Source: Mycoplasma yeatsii GM274B (lineage in GTDB: Bacteria > Bacillota_I > Bacilli_A > Mycoplasmatales > Mycoplasmataceae). From it: a stretch of DNA of 64,000 bases. Position 1 is the stretch's first letter; every line of letters starts with the position of its first letter. This document shows, piece by piece, positions 46,665 to 56,598 of the stretch. The stretch covers positions 620,001 through 684,000 of the forward strand of contig NZ_CP007520.1 in NCBI RefSeq assembly GCF_000875755.1, written 5' to 3'. Under the pieces are notes generated by a model. The model worked only from the letters and a program-made list of their open reading frames with translations, did no database searches and was not told the DNA's origin. The translations under genes were made by a program, and so were the position numbers.

Positions 46665-48089
46665 CTAGTAAGCTCTAGCAAAATATACTTGTAATTCTGA
46701 ATCTTGTTTACAGTTAAAGCATTTTGATTTAGTTTGTTCTACATCAAAAGCAATACATCTAGAATTTGTTGAAGTTTTTTGTTTTACTTCATTTTCACAT
46801 TCAATTCTTCCACAGAATGGAACTAGAACAAATCCTTGATTTTCTTTTAATATTTCAATGTATTGTTCAATTGTATCAGCTTTAGAAGTTTTGTTTTTTC
46901 TATTTTCTAAAGCTTTGTTGTATAGTGCTTTATCATAATCTTTAATCATTTGATTTACAACATTAACTACATCTTTTATATCTACTTTAACTTTATTAGT
47001 TTGTTCATCACGTCTTGAAATTGTTACTTGATTATTTTCTAAATCTCTAGGTCCTATTTCAATTCTAATTGGAATTCCTTTGATTTCTGCTTCACTTATT
47101 TTGAATCCAAAACTTTTATCTGTATCATCAATATCAACTCTATATTCAGATAATTGTTCTTTTAATTCGTTTGAAACTTTTACAACTTCATCTGTGTTTT
47201 TTACTTGGATAATTTGAACTTGAGTTGGCGAAATTAAGCTTGGTAAAACTAAACCGTTATCATCACTATGAGTCATAATAATAGCTCCAATTAAACGTGT
47301 TGAAACTCCTCAACTAGTTGAATAAGCGTGTTCTAATTTTCCTTCTTTATTTTGGAATTTTATATCATAAACTTTTGAAAAGTTATCTGCAAAAAAGTGA
47401 GAAGTTCCACATTGTAAAGCTTGTCCATCAAACATTAATGATTCAATTGTATAAGTATCTTGAGCTCCTGCGAATTTTTCTTTTTCAGTTTTTTTACCTG
47501 TTATAACTGGAAGTAATAAAACATTTTGAGCAAAATCTTTATAAACCTGTAAAGCTTTTAATGTGAATTGTTCAGCTTCTTGATATGAGTTGTGAACTGT
47601 GTGTCCTTCTTGTCATAAAAATTCACTAGTTCTTAAGAATGGACGAGTAGTTTTTTCTCAACGCATAACGTTACATCATTGATTATAAATTAGAGGTAAA
47701 TCTCTATATGAATTAACTTCTTTACTGAAAAAATCCATCATTAAAACTTCACTAGTTGGTCTTATGAATAAAGCTTCTTCTAATTGTTTATCTCCAACTC
47801 TTGTAACTGTTGCAATTTCAGGAGAAAATCCATCAATATGTTCTTTTTCTTTATTAAATAATGATTCAGGAATTAAAACTGGAAAGTAAACATTTTGTAC
47901 TTTCATTTTTTTAAATTCAGCATCTAATTGTTTTTGAATTAATTCTCAAATAGCATATCCATAAGGTCTGAAAATCATTGTACCTTTTACTGGTCCATAA
48001 CTTGCTAATTTTGCATTAATTACAGTATCTGTATATCATTTTGAAAAATCAATATTACGTGGTGTTATTTTATCTAATTGTTTTGCCAT
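46665..48089 (-). CDS. proS: Prolyl-tRNA synthetase, archaeal/eukaryotic type
   Basis: Charges tRNA-Pro; 474 residues. Class II motifs include FRPYGYAIWE, RPTSEVLMMDFF, W(UGA)CNVMRWEKTTRPFLRTSEF and the amino-acid site HTVHNSYQEA. It lacks the editing insertion of the common bacterial form. It carries the C-terminal zinc-type domain (CGRIECE...KCFNCKQ) and ends in Tyr, the hallmark of the archaeal/eukaryotic-like ProRS that mycoplasmas also use. The start overlaps the preceding unknown gene by 20 bases. Confidence 0.96.
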
Positions 48090-48753
48090 TTTTTCTCCTA
48101 CTTTCTTCTTTTACAATTCCATCAGTACCAAAATATAATGTGATTTTTAATCCTGATTTATCAATTGCTTGTTGTGCTTTTCTATAAATTTCATAGTTTC
48201 TAATCATAATTCAATCTATAGCTTCAACTTGAATTTCTTCTGAAATAATAGCCATAGATTTAGATCTATCTCAAATTCAATCTTTTTTAGTTATTTTAGC
48301 TAAATATTTAGGATTGATTCCTATTATCATAACATCTTTAGGGTTAAATCCAGAATCGCTCATTCATTTTCAAAAGTGAGCTCTTGTTGAAACATCAAAT
48401 TCTAATGAGATTGTATGTTCTTTTTGTTGATAAGTTCATACAACATATTCTTCTTTAGGTTTTAAAATCAATTGTCTAACTGGACGAATACCATAATCTA
48501 AGATATTTTGTCAATTTTTATGATCAGTATAGAATAAAAAATATTCAATATTTTTCTTTTCAAATAAATCGATAATAGTTTTCTTTTCACTTTCTTTTGA
48601 GATAAAAAAAGATTTTAAAAGATTGTCAAAGTAATTATGTCTAATAAGGTCACTATTAGTTTTTCAAATCTTTAATCTTGATAAAAGTTCTTTTGTTTTT
48701 TCTTTATTAAATTCTTTAATTTTATATTTAAAGCGACCTTTTTTCTTATCCAT
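48070..48753 (-). CDS. Unknown protein, weakly DarT/DUF4433-like, upstream of proS
   Basis: A 227-residue protein starting MDKKKGRFKYKIKEFNKEKT. It is unusually Trp-rich (about nine, nearly all UGA). The segment FYTDHKNWQNILDYGIRPV resembles the His/Thr-Asn-Ile-Leu-x-x-Gly-Ile opening of DarT-type ADP-ribosyltransferases, and VMIIGINPKYL plus EIQVEAIDWIMIRN could be later strands of that fold. I cannot confirm it and no DarG-like antitoxin is visible. It overlaps proS by 20 bases, so translation is coupled. Confidence 0.72.
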
Positions 48754-48811
48754 TTGTTTTTACCGATTCTTTCTTTATTAATTATAATATTTTTTTAAGA
48801 TTTAAAAAATA

Positions 48812-48833
48812 AAAAAGACTGCTAAGCAGTCTT
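48812..48833 (-). terminator. Terminator after tRNA-Ser
   Basis: AAGACTGCT/AGCAGTCTT stem with T-run on the minus strand, 16 bases beyond the tRNA end. Confidence 0.85.
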
Positions 48834-48848
48834 GTTTTTATTCTAAAA

Positions 48849-48939
48849 TGGCGGGTTAAGAGAGACTCGAACTCTCGCGCCGGGTAACCGACCTAACACC
48901 TTAGCAGGGTGTCCTCTTCACCAACTTGAGTATTAACCC
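48849..48939 (-). tRNA. tRNA-Ser (anticodon GCU)
   Basis: Class II tRNA on the minus strand. The acceptor GGGTTAA pairs with TTAACCC, followed by GCCA. The anticodon stem ACACC/GGTGT carries loop CTGCTAA, anticodon GCU, reading AGU/AGC. A long variable arm and T arm GAGAG-TTCGAGT-CTCTC complete it. Confidence 0.96.
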
Positions 48940-49065
48940 ATATTTTTTGTTACTTTATAATTATTACATAAAAAAGCATTAAATAAAACTATAAAATACT
49001 AAGTTTTTAATTTTGTAGTAAGTACAAGCAAAGTGATGGTGTTAAATAAGTTAATTTTTCAAAAT

Positions 49066-49094
49066 AAAAAGTTCAAATTAAATTTGAACTTTTA
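49066..49094 (-). terminator. Terminator of the arginine deiminase operon
   Basis: AAAAGTTCAAATT/AATTTGAACTTTT stem directly after the arcC stop, with T-rich tail on the minus strand. Confidence 0.85.
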
Positions 49095-49099
49095 TTATA

Positions 49100-50032
49100 T
49101 TATTTAGTAAATTTTGTTCCACTTAATCCTTGTAAAACTTTGTCTGCTTGTTCTAGTGAACCTATATATGCAGGTTTACCCTTAGTTTGTTGAACAAATG
49201 ACATAGCAGCTTCAATTTTTGGAAGCATTGAACCTGCTGCAAAATGACCTTGTGAAATATATTCTTCAGCTTGTTGTAATGTTATTGAATCTAATGATTC
49301 TTGATTTGGTTTTTTGTAATTAATCATAACTTTATCAACAGCAGTTAGAATAATTAAACTTTCAGCATCAATTATCTCAGCAATTTTAGCAGCAGCGAAG
49401 TCTTTATCGATAACTGCAGCAATACCTGTTAATTTATCATTTTCTAGATAAACAGGTATTCCTCCACCTCCACCAGCGATTGTAATAAATGAATTGTTGA
49501 TTAACTGTAATAAAATTTCTTTTTCAACAATATCAATTGGTTTTGGTGAAGCGATAACTCTTCTTCATCCTCTTCCAGCATCTTCAACAACAGTTCATGA
49601 GTTTTGTTCTGCTAATGTTTTAGCTTCTTGTTCACTCATAAATGAACCGATTGGTTTTGTTGGTTTTAAGAATGCAGGATCGTTTTTATCTACTAAAGTT
49701 TGAGTAACTATACTTGCAATGTGTTTGTTTAATTTTCTTGATTTTATTTCATTATCAATTGCTTGTTGTAAGTGATATCCAATGTATCCTTGGCTCATAG
49801 CTCCACATTCAGGAAAATCAACAATTGGAGATTTTGAATCGTTTTTATTAGCGATATCAAAAGCATTATTAATCATCCCAACTTGTGGACCGTTTCCATG
49901 AACTATTACAATATCATTACCTTGTTCAATGAAATCTACAAGTGATTTAGCTGTGTTTTTAACTATTTCTTTTTGTTCTATTGGTGTGTTTCCTAAAGCG
50001 TTTCCACCAACTGCAATAACTATTTTTGCCAT
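49100..50032 (-). CDS. arcC: Carbamate kinase
   Basis: Last step of arginine fermentation: carbamoyl phosphate plus ADP gives ATP. The 310-residue protein starts AKIVIAVGGNALGN, has IVIVHGNGPQVGMI, GAMSQGYIGYHLQQ, W(UGA)RRVIASPKP, IAGGGGGIPV, DKDFAAAKIAE and a C-terminal SMLPKIEAA. All are carbamate kinase signatures. It is the last gene of arcA-arcB-antiporter-arcC. Confidence 0.97.
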
Positions 50033-50044
50033 TTTTTTCTCCTA

Positions 50045-51565
50045 TTAGGCAATTGTTCCACCAATTGCTCCACCAATTAGTAATAATGTTAATGAACTTG
50101 CTGCAAGAACTCCTAAGAATGGTGCAATACCTTTTAAGAATTTTGCATAATCCATTCTAGCAATAGCTACAGCTCCCATAACAACTCCACTTGTAGGAGT
50201 AATTAAGTTAACTAATCCTGATGCAAATGAGAACGCTGTAATTGATCCTGAAGCTAGTACATCTTTATCTTTTACAACAATACCAGCTAATAATGGGAAT
50301 ACAGCTCCAGCAAATCCACTAGTTGAAGGGATTAAGAATGATAGTGGAATAAATAATATAAACATTACTAAAAGAATTAATATTGGTGATTTAATTGCAC
50401 CTATTGATGATTCTAAACCTGTTACGAATAATTCTTGCATGTGTGTTTCTTTTAATATTCAAGTAACACCACCAGCAACAGCAATAACTAAACATACTCC
50501 TAAAAGATCACAAGCACCAGTCATAAATTCTTTAATGAATTTTTCTTCTCCTAAAGAGTTGATAATAGCTAGTACTATTGAGCTGATTAAAAAGATTGCA
50601 GCCACAGATTCTAATCCTCCGTGTCCAAATCCGGCATCAGTTCCTGTTAAGTAAGGAATATGAAGTTTAATTCAATCAGCAAATATTTCAGCATTTCTGT
50701 TACCTAATATTTTATCTCATCCAACTAGATAGAATATCATTATTAAGAATGCGATACCAAAAACTGAAATTGTTAATTTTCTTCTTCAGTTCATTTCGAT
50801 TTTTTCAGTAGAATTTGTTAAGAAGAATTTTTTATCTTCTTCTAAAGTTTTGAATACTATTGATTTAGCAGGGTTGTTTTTTACTTTTTTAGCATAAAGC
50901 ATAACCATTGTGATTGAGATACTCATTAAAGTTATGAATGATACTAAACGTCATACTAATCCATCACCAGTATCTGTTAATTTACTTCCAGCTTTATTTA
51001 AACTGTCAACAGCAACACCGATTAAGAATGGGTTAACAGTTGAAGCCAAAACTCCAGTTCCAGCACCAACTAAAACGATTAATAATCCTGTAAATTTATC
51101 AAATCCAGCTGCAACCATTAAAGGAATACATATCATGTAAAATCCTAGTGATTCTTCAGCCATACCTTCTGCTGTTCCACAAATACCAAAGAATAACATC
51201 AATGGAATAATTGCTCAAATTTCTTTACCTTTCATTTTAGCAACTATTGATTGAGAGAATCCTTCTAAGGCTTGTGAAGCAACAACTATATTAATAAATG
51301 CCCCTAAGCAAAGAACGAAGATTATGATTTCTGCTCTATCTATAAATCCTTGCATTGGTGCTTTGAATAAATCAAATATACCAACAGCAACGATTGCAGT
51401 TTCTTTTCCTTCAACTTTTACTTGAACACCTGATCATTTAAGTATTCATGATATTAAAACCAATACAGCAATTATGATAAGTAGTATTGAGAATGCAGAC
51501 AGCATTTTAAACTGTCTTTTTTTCTTTTTAACTACTTGTTCGTGATTTTGTTGTTCAACAGTCAT
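50045..51565 (-). CDS. arcD: Arginine/ornithine antiporter, YfcC/ArcD-type
   Basis: Membrane transporter of 506 residues with about 12 hydrophobic segments, in the DcuC/YfcC superfamily (FGICGTAEGMAEESLGFYMI, VGAGTGVLASTVNPFLIGVA, LIPSTSGFAGAVFPLLAG, LITPTSGVVMGAV). Position between arcB and arcC indicates that it exchanges arginine for ornithine. This family differs from the APC-type ArcD of many bacteria. Trp are mostly UGA. The substrate is inferred from context. Confidence 0.88.
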
Positions 51566-51566
51566 A

Positions 51567-52562
51567 CTATTTTCCTATTGTAGCAACCATCACAGCTTTA
51601 ATTGTGTGAAGTCTATTTTCTGCTTCTTCGAAAACTACTGAATGTTTAGATTCAAATACTTCGTTTGTTACTTCCATTTCTGTTAATCCAAATTTTTCAT
51701 GGATTTGTTGAGCAACTTCTGTATTTAAATCGTGGAACGCTGGTAAACAGTGCATAAAAATTACATCATCTTTTGCAACTTTAATAGCATCCATGTTTAC
51801 TTGGTAAGGTTTTAATAAGTTAATTCTTGATTCTCAAACTTCTGCTGGTTCTCCCATTGAAACTCAAACATCAGTGTAAATTACATCAGCATCTTTACAT
51901 GCAACTTTCATATCTTCAACTAATGTAATTGTTGCACCTGTTTCTTTAGCGATTTCTTTACATTCTTTTACAAGATCTTCGTTTGGTCATAATTCTTTTG
52001 GAGCTGCAGCAACAAAGTGCATACCCATTTTAGCACAACCAACCATTAAAGAATTTCCCATGTTGTTTCTAGCATCTCCTGCAAAAACAAATTTTAATCC
52101 TTTTAAGTTACCTTTGTATTCTTCGATTGTTAAGAAGTCAGCAAGAATTTGAGTTGGGTGGAATTCATCAGTTAATCCATTATAAACAGGAACACCTGAG
52201 TATTTTGCTAATTCTTCAGCAACTTTTTGATCAAATCCTCTGAATTGAATAGCATCATACATTCTACCTAAAACTCTAGCACTATCTGCTACTGATTCTT
52301 TTTTACCAAATTGTGAACCTGATGGTCCTAAATATGTAACGTGAGCACCTTGATCTAAAGCACCTACTTCGAATGCACATCTAGTTCTTGTTGAGTCTTT
52401 TTGGAATAGTAAAACAACGTTTTTTCCTTCCATTGTTTTTACTTCATTTCCAGCATATTTTGCTCTTTTTAAGTCTCTAGATAGATCTAATAAGTATCTT
52501 ATTTCTCTTGGTGTGAAATCTAATAATTTTAAAAAACTTCTACCTTTTAAATTTAAAGCCAT
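51567..52562 (-). CDS. arcB: Ornithine carbamoyltransferase, catabolic
   Basis: Splits citrulline with phosphate into ornithine and carbamoyl phosphate in the deiminase pathway. The 331-residue protein has [15 protein letters not shown] (carbamoyl-phosphate site), [28 protein letters not shown] and [10 protein letters not shown]. Trp are UGA. It starts 16 bases after the arcA stop; the antiporter follows 1 base after its end. Confidence 0.97.
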
Positions 52563-52578
52563 ATTTCTATCCTACCTA

Positions 52579-53787
52579 TTATTTAATTTCTTGTAAGTCT
52601 TCTCTTCATAGTGGCATAGTCATACATCTTGGTCCACCTCTACCACGTGATAATTCAGATGAAGGAATAGTTAATACTTCAACTCCAGCTTTTCTTAGTA
52701 AGTCAATTGTTACTCAGTTTCTGTCATAAGCAATAACTTTACCTGGTCTAATTGTTACAACGTTAGTTCCATCATTTCATTGTTCTCTACCTGCAGCAAT
52801 TGAGTCATTTCCACCACATCTAATGATTTGAACTTCTCTACCTACTGCATCATTTAATAATTCGATTAATGTTTTTTTAATTTCTTTAGTTCCTTCTTTT
52901 GAAACTTCATAAATTTTAAATTCATCAATGTGATCGAAAATTAATGGGTGAGCAATAAATTTGTCATAATCAACGTTTGTAAACACTGTATCTAAGTGCA
53001 TGAACGCACGTGATTTTGGTAAATCTAAAACAATAACTTTAGTATAGTTTGATTCTGGGTCATTAAATAATCTTTCACTAAATTTTTCAATAGCTTTTAG
53101 TGTAGTTCTTTGAGTAACTCCAATAATTAAAGTTTCTTTGTTTAAAACTAGAATGTCTCCACCTTCGATAGATTCATCTTTTCAATCTCTTTCATAGTAG
53201 TAAGGTACTTGATTTGCAAATCTTTCGTGGTGTTTGAACACTAAATCAGGGAAAATAGTTTCTCTGTTTCTTGTTACAGATCACATTCTGTTCATTGTTA
53301 TTCCGTTTCCAACACTTGCGAATGGATCTCTTTGGAATAACACGTTTGGTAGTGGGTCTGCTATGAATGGATATGCTTTGTATCCTTCATCAATTCCTAA
53401 TTCAAGTTTTTTAGTTCCAGCGATCATTTTTTTGATCATTCTGTAGTTGTCTAAACTACTGATAAAGTCACGGAATTGTTTTTTGTATTTTTCTTCAACG
53501 TTAGCTTCAGAAATAAATTGGTCAATGAATTCATCTCTTAGCTCTGGGTGTTGATCTAAAGTTTCCGCCGCTAATTTTTCAATATATAAAACTTCTATTC
53601 CATTATCACGCATGATTTGAGTAAAAGCGTTATGTTCTTGAATAGCTACGTCTTTAAACGGAACATCATCAAATAATAATCTTTCTAAAAGTTCAGGAGT
53701 TAAGTTTTCAACTTCATCTCCTGGCCTATGAACAAGAACTGTTTTTAAAGTTCCTATTTCAGAAAAAACGTTTATTTTCTTTTCCAT
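52579..53787 (-). CDS. arcA: Arginine deiminase
   Basis: Converts arginine to citrulline and ammonia. The 402-residue protein starts [20 protein letters not shown] and has [38 protein letters not shown] and [10 protein letters not shown] segments. The nucleophilic Cys is at about residue 388 in [22 protein letters not shown] precedes the ATG at 53787; an upstream in-frame Met at 53814 overlaps that ribosome site and is less likely. First gene of the arc operon. Confidence 0.97.
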
Positions 53788-53839
53788 ATTTAATACATAC
53801 CTCCCGATCATCAATCTTAAGATGACGACAATTTTATTA

Positions 53840-53865
53840 TTGCAAAAAAAAAAAAAAAATAGAAG
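53840..53865. promoter_or_regulatory. 16-base poly(A) tract in the arcA/methyltransferase divergent region
   Basis: Positions 53844-53859 are 16 A. On the plus strand this reads TTATTG, C plus 16 A (17 bases), then TAGAAG, the same layout as the two surface-gene promoters at 17912 and 18022. That would point to the methyltransferase gene. On the minus strand the T-run precedes TAAAAT (53831-53836) for arcA. Which promoter it serves is unclear. Confidence 0.45.
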
Positions 53866-53987
53866 TCTTGAACAATAATTAATAAAATATTCAATAATTA
53901 TGTATGTAAATATCTAAAATATATGGATTAATATAACTTCATTTTTAAATATTGAATGATAACATTAAAATATTAAGAGGTGAAAAA

Positions 53988-54935
53988 ATGTATAAAATGG
54001 CAAGTCTTTTTGCTGGTGTTGGTGGTATTGATTTAGGGTTTGAATCAACTGAAAAATTTAAAACAATATGAGCTAATGAATATGATAAAAATGCAAGAAT
54101 AACTTATGAAAGTAACTTTGATATTAAAGTTATTGGTGATGATATAAGAAGTGTTGATACTAAAACTGTTCCTGAAATTGATGTATTATTATCCGGTTTT
54201 CCTTGTACTTCTTTTAGTATCGCAGGATATAGAAAAGGGTTTGAAGACGAAAAATCTGGTGATCTATTTTTTGAAACATTAAGATTTATTGTAGCTAAAA
54301 AACCAAAAGTAATTTTTTTAGAAAATGTTAAAAATTTAGTAACTCATGATAACGGAAAAACTTTTAAAATCATAACAGATTCATTACAAGAAAACGGTTA
54401 TAAGATTAAGTATAAAGTGTTAAATGCAAAAGATTATGCAAACATACCTCAAAATAGAGAACGTATTTACATTGTTGGTTTTAAAGATGAAAAAAGTTGA
54501 AATAAATTTGAATTTCCTAACCCAGAAAAACTAACAAAATTCATTCCTGATATGCTAGAAAAAGAAAGTGTGAGTGATGAATTCTATTATTCTAAAGATA
54601 AGAATGTATTTTATAAAACTTTAGAAGAAAGTATGATTAAAACAAATGTTATTTATCAATGAAGAAGAAAATATGTAAGAGAAAATAAGAGCAACGTTTG
54701 TCCTACTTTAACAGCTAATATGGGAACAGGTGGTCATAATGTACCATTGATAAAAACTCAATTTGGTATAAGAAAACTAACCCCTAGAGAATGTTTCAAT
54801 TTTCAGGGATATCCAAAAGATTTTATTCTTCCAAAATTAGCAAAATCTCATCTTTATAAACAAGCAGGAAATTCTGTAGTAGTTCCTGTTATTAATAAAA
54901 TTGCTCAAAACATTTTAAAGGCATTAGAAAGTTAA
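53988..54935 (+). CDS. Type II DNA (cytosine-5) methyltransferase, Bsp6I type
   Basis: C5-cytosine methyltransferase of 315 residues. Motif I is ASLFAGVGGIDLGF, motif IV LLSGFPCTSFSIAG (catalytic Pro-Cys), then IFLENVKNL, PQNRERIYIVGF, the target-recognition stretch around residues 190-240, and motif X KQAGNSVVVPV. AAGAGGTG ribosome site. The convergent neighbour is a Bsp6I-like endonuclease and 315 residues is the size expected for that system's methylase, so a GCNGC target is inferred, not shown. Confidence 0.92.
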
Positions 54936-54965
54936 AAAAACGATTAGGAAACCTAATCGTTTTTA
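54936..54965. terminator. Bidirectional terminator between methylase and endonuclease
   Basis: AAACGATTAGG/CCTAATCGTTT stem with A-run before and T-run after, serving both convergent genes. Confidence 0.88.
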
Positions 54966-55471
54966 TTATAAAATTCATATTCTCCTGTAATCATATTTAC
55001 TTTTGCATAAGGTTTTAGATTATCTTTTTCAATAATTTTAGAGATTATAGAAAATCTAGGCCTTCTCTTTTCTTCTTGTTGCTGAGCAAATGTTTGACCT
55101 TGTTTAACTTCAATGCTTTTTAAATTTTGTATTGGAATTTTATATAAATACAACAAATCATCTTGTTGATCTAATCTTGCAAATTCTAGTATCTCAAATT
55201 CACTTCTAGGTCCAAAAGAAGTTAGATCTATGTTATAGTTAGATGAAGATTTTATTTGAACTTTTAACCCTTCTTTAGAAATCGCATCTTCAGATCCATC
55301 ATTGTGACTAATTTGATAATCATTTATATGACACACAATAAATTCAGAAAATATTTCATGAAAGTTAACACCACGAGTATATGATATTTTAATTTTTTTA
55401 TTTAATTCTTTTCATAATGGATAAAGCGAAATTATCTCATCATATTTTTCTTTTGTTATAGTTTTTAACAT
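54953..55471 (-). CDS. Type II restriction endonuclease, Bsp6I family
   Basis: A 172-residue protein convergent with the C5-methylase. It matches what I know of the Bsp6I (GCNGC) endonuclease family in size and in the segment GVNFHEIFSEFIVCHINDYQ, GSEDAISKEGLKVQIKSSSN with a PD-(D/E)xK-like E...VQIK core, and FGPRSEFEILEF. The ATG at 55471 follows AAGGTGAG. The stop lies within the shared terminator. Recognition site not demonstrable here. Confidence 0.8.
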
Positions 55472-55489
55472 AACTCACCTTTTCTAAGA

Positions 55490-56053
55490 CTAAATAAATC
55501 CTTTTACATAAAGTGGATTAATGCTGTTTACATCATCAACTAATTCAAACATTTCTTTAGTCTCTAAATAAGTATTAGCAAAATCTATCTCATAATCTTT
55601 TACAAGTTTAAAATCGTTGTATTTTTTAATATAAAAATCTAATTGATCAGCTTCAATTAATTGAACATTTTCTAAAATTTTAAATTGATCATAAACTGCA
55701 AAATAGTACTTATTTCCTCTAGCGTCCAAGATAGAAATTGCTTTATTTTTGCCTGCTTGAAACATTAATGAATCAATTAAATAAACTTTAATATTATTAT
55801 TTAAAACTTTAATGGTTTTAACTATAGTTAATCCCACTCTAACTCCAGTATAACTACCAGGACCTTTAGTTAAATAAAATGAATCAATATCTTTAATAGT
55901 TAAATTGTTATTAGTTAAAAATTCTTTTAATTTTTCTATAGCTATGTCTGATATTTTTTTATTATTATCAACAATTAATTTATCTACTATTTTATTATTC
56001 TTTTCTAAAATATAAACAAGTTTTCAATTAGTAGTATCTATAAAAAGGTTCAT
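55490..56053 (-). CDS. tsaB: tRNA threonylcarbamoyladenosine biosynthesis protein TsaB
   Basis: Partner of TsaD/TsaE in making t6A37 on ANN-decoding tRNAs. The 187-residue protein begins MNLFIDTTNWKLVYILE (Trp UGA) and has the diagnostic FYLTKGPGSYTGVRVGLTIVK, ASKMR-type LDARGNKYYFAVY and a short divergent C-terminus. It starts 2 bases before the tsaE stop region, forming a tsaE-tsaB pair. Confidence 0.93.
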
Positions 56054-56055
56054 AA

Positions 56056-56475
56056 TTATTCTCCTATAATAAATATTCTTTTGTTTTCATCAATTATTTT
56101 AATATCAATTGTTATTTTATTTAATTTATTAAAATCTAAATTTAAGTTTTCATATCACTCAACAACATTAATACTATTGTCAAACTCATCTAAGTACATA
56201 TCTATTTCAGAATCATTACTTAATCTATAAGCATCAACATGATTAATATTAAATTTATCAGTTTTATATTGATTCATAATTACAAAAGTTGGAGATGACA
56301 CATTTTCACTAACACCTAATTCTTTTAATAATGACTTTGTAAATGTTGTTTTACCCGCACCTAAATCACCATTTAATAAAATATAAAAAGGTAGTTGTTT
56401 ATCTTTAATTTCTAAAGCTAAAGTTTTAGCAAATTGTTTTGTTTCATCTAAATTATTAATACAAATTTCTTTCAT
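56056..56475 (-). CDS. tsaE: tRNA threonylcarbamoyladenosine biosynthesis ATPase TsaE
   Basis: ATPase of the t6A complex, 139 residues. Walker A is LNGDLGAGKTTFTKSLL, followed by VSSPTFVIMNQY, the HVDAYRL strand and W(UGA) in the VVEWYENL Walker B-like motif. Typical TsaE length. tsaB follows immediately. Confidence 0.95.
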
Positions 56476-56555
56476 AATAACTCCTATGATTGACTATATT
56501 ATTGATTTTATATCAATATTTAATATTAATATAGTTAATAAAGTTTATAGTTTAA

Positions 56556-56597
56556 ATAAAAAATCTTTTCTAAGTTTAAATTAGAAAAGATTTTAAT
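56556..56597 (-). terminator. Terminator after the Mg2+ ATPase gene
   Basis: 14-base-pair stem AAAATCTTTTCTAA/TTAGAAAAGATTTT with T-run on the minus strand, just beyond the stop. Confidence 0.85.
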
Positions 56598-56598
56598 T

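Noticed and set aside
48090..48850. T-box regulatory leader before proS
   Set aside because: The region before proS is coding (overlapping gene) and has no T-box AGGGTGGNACCGCG-like sequence.
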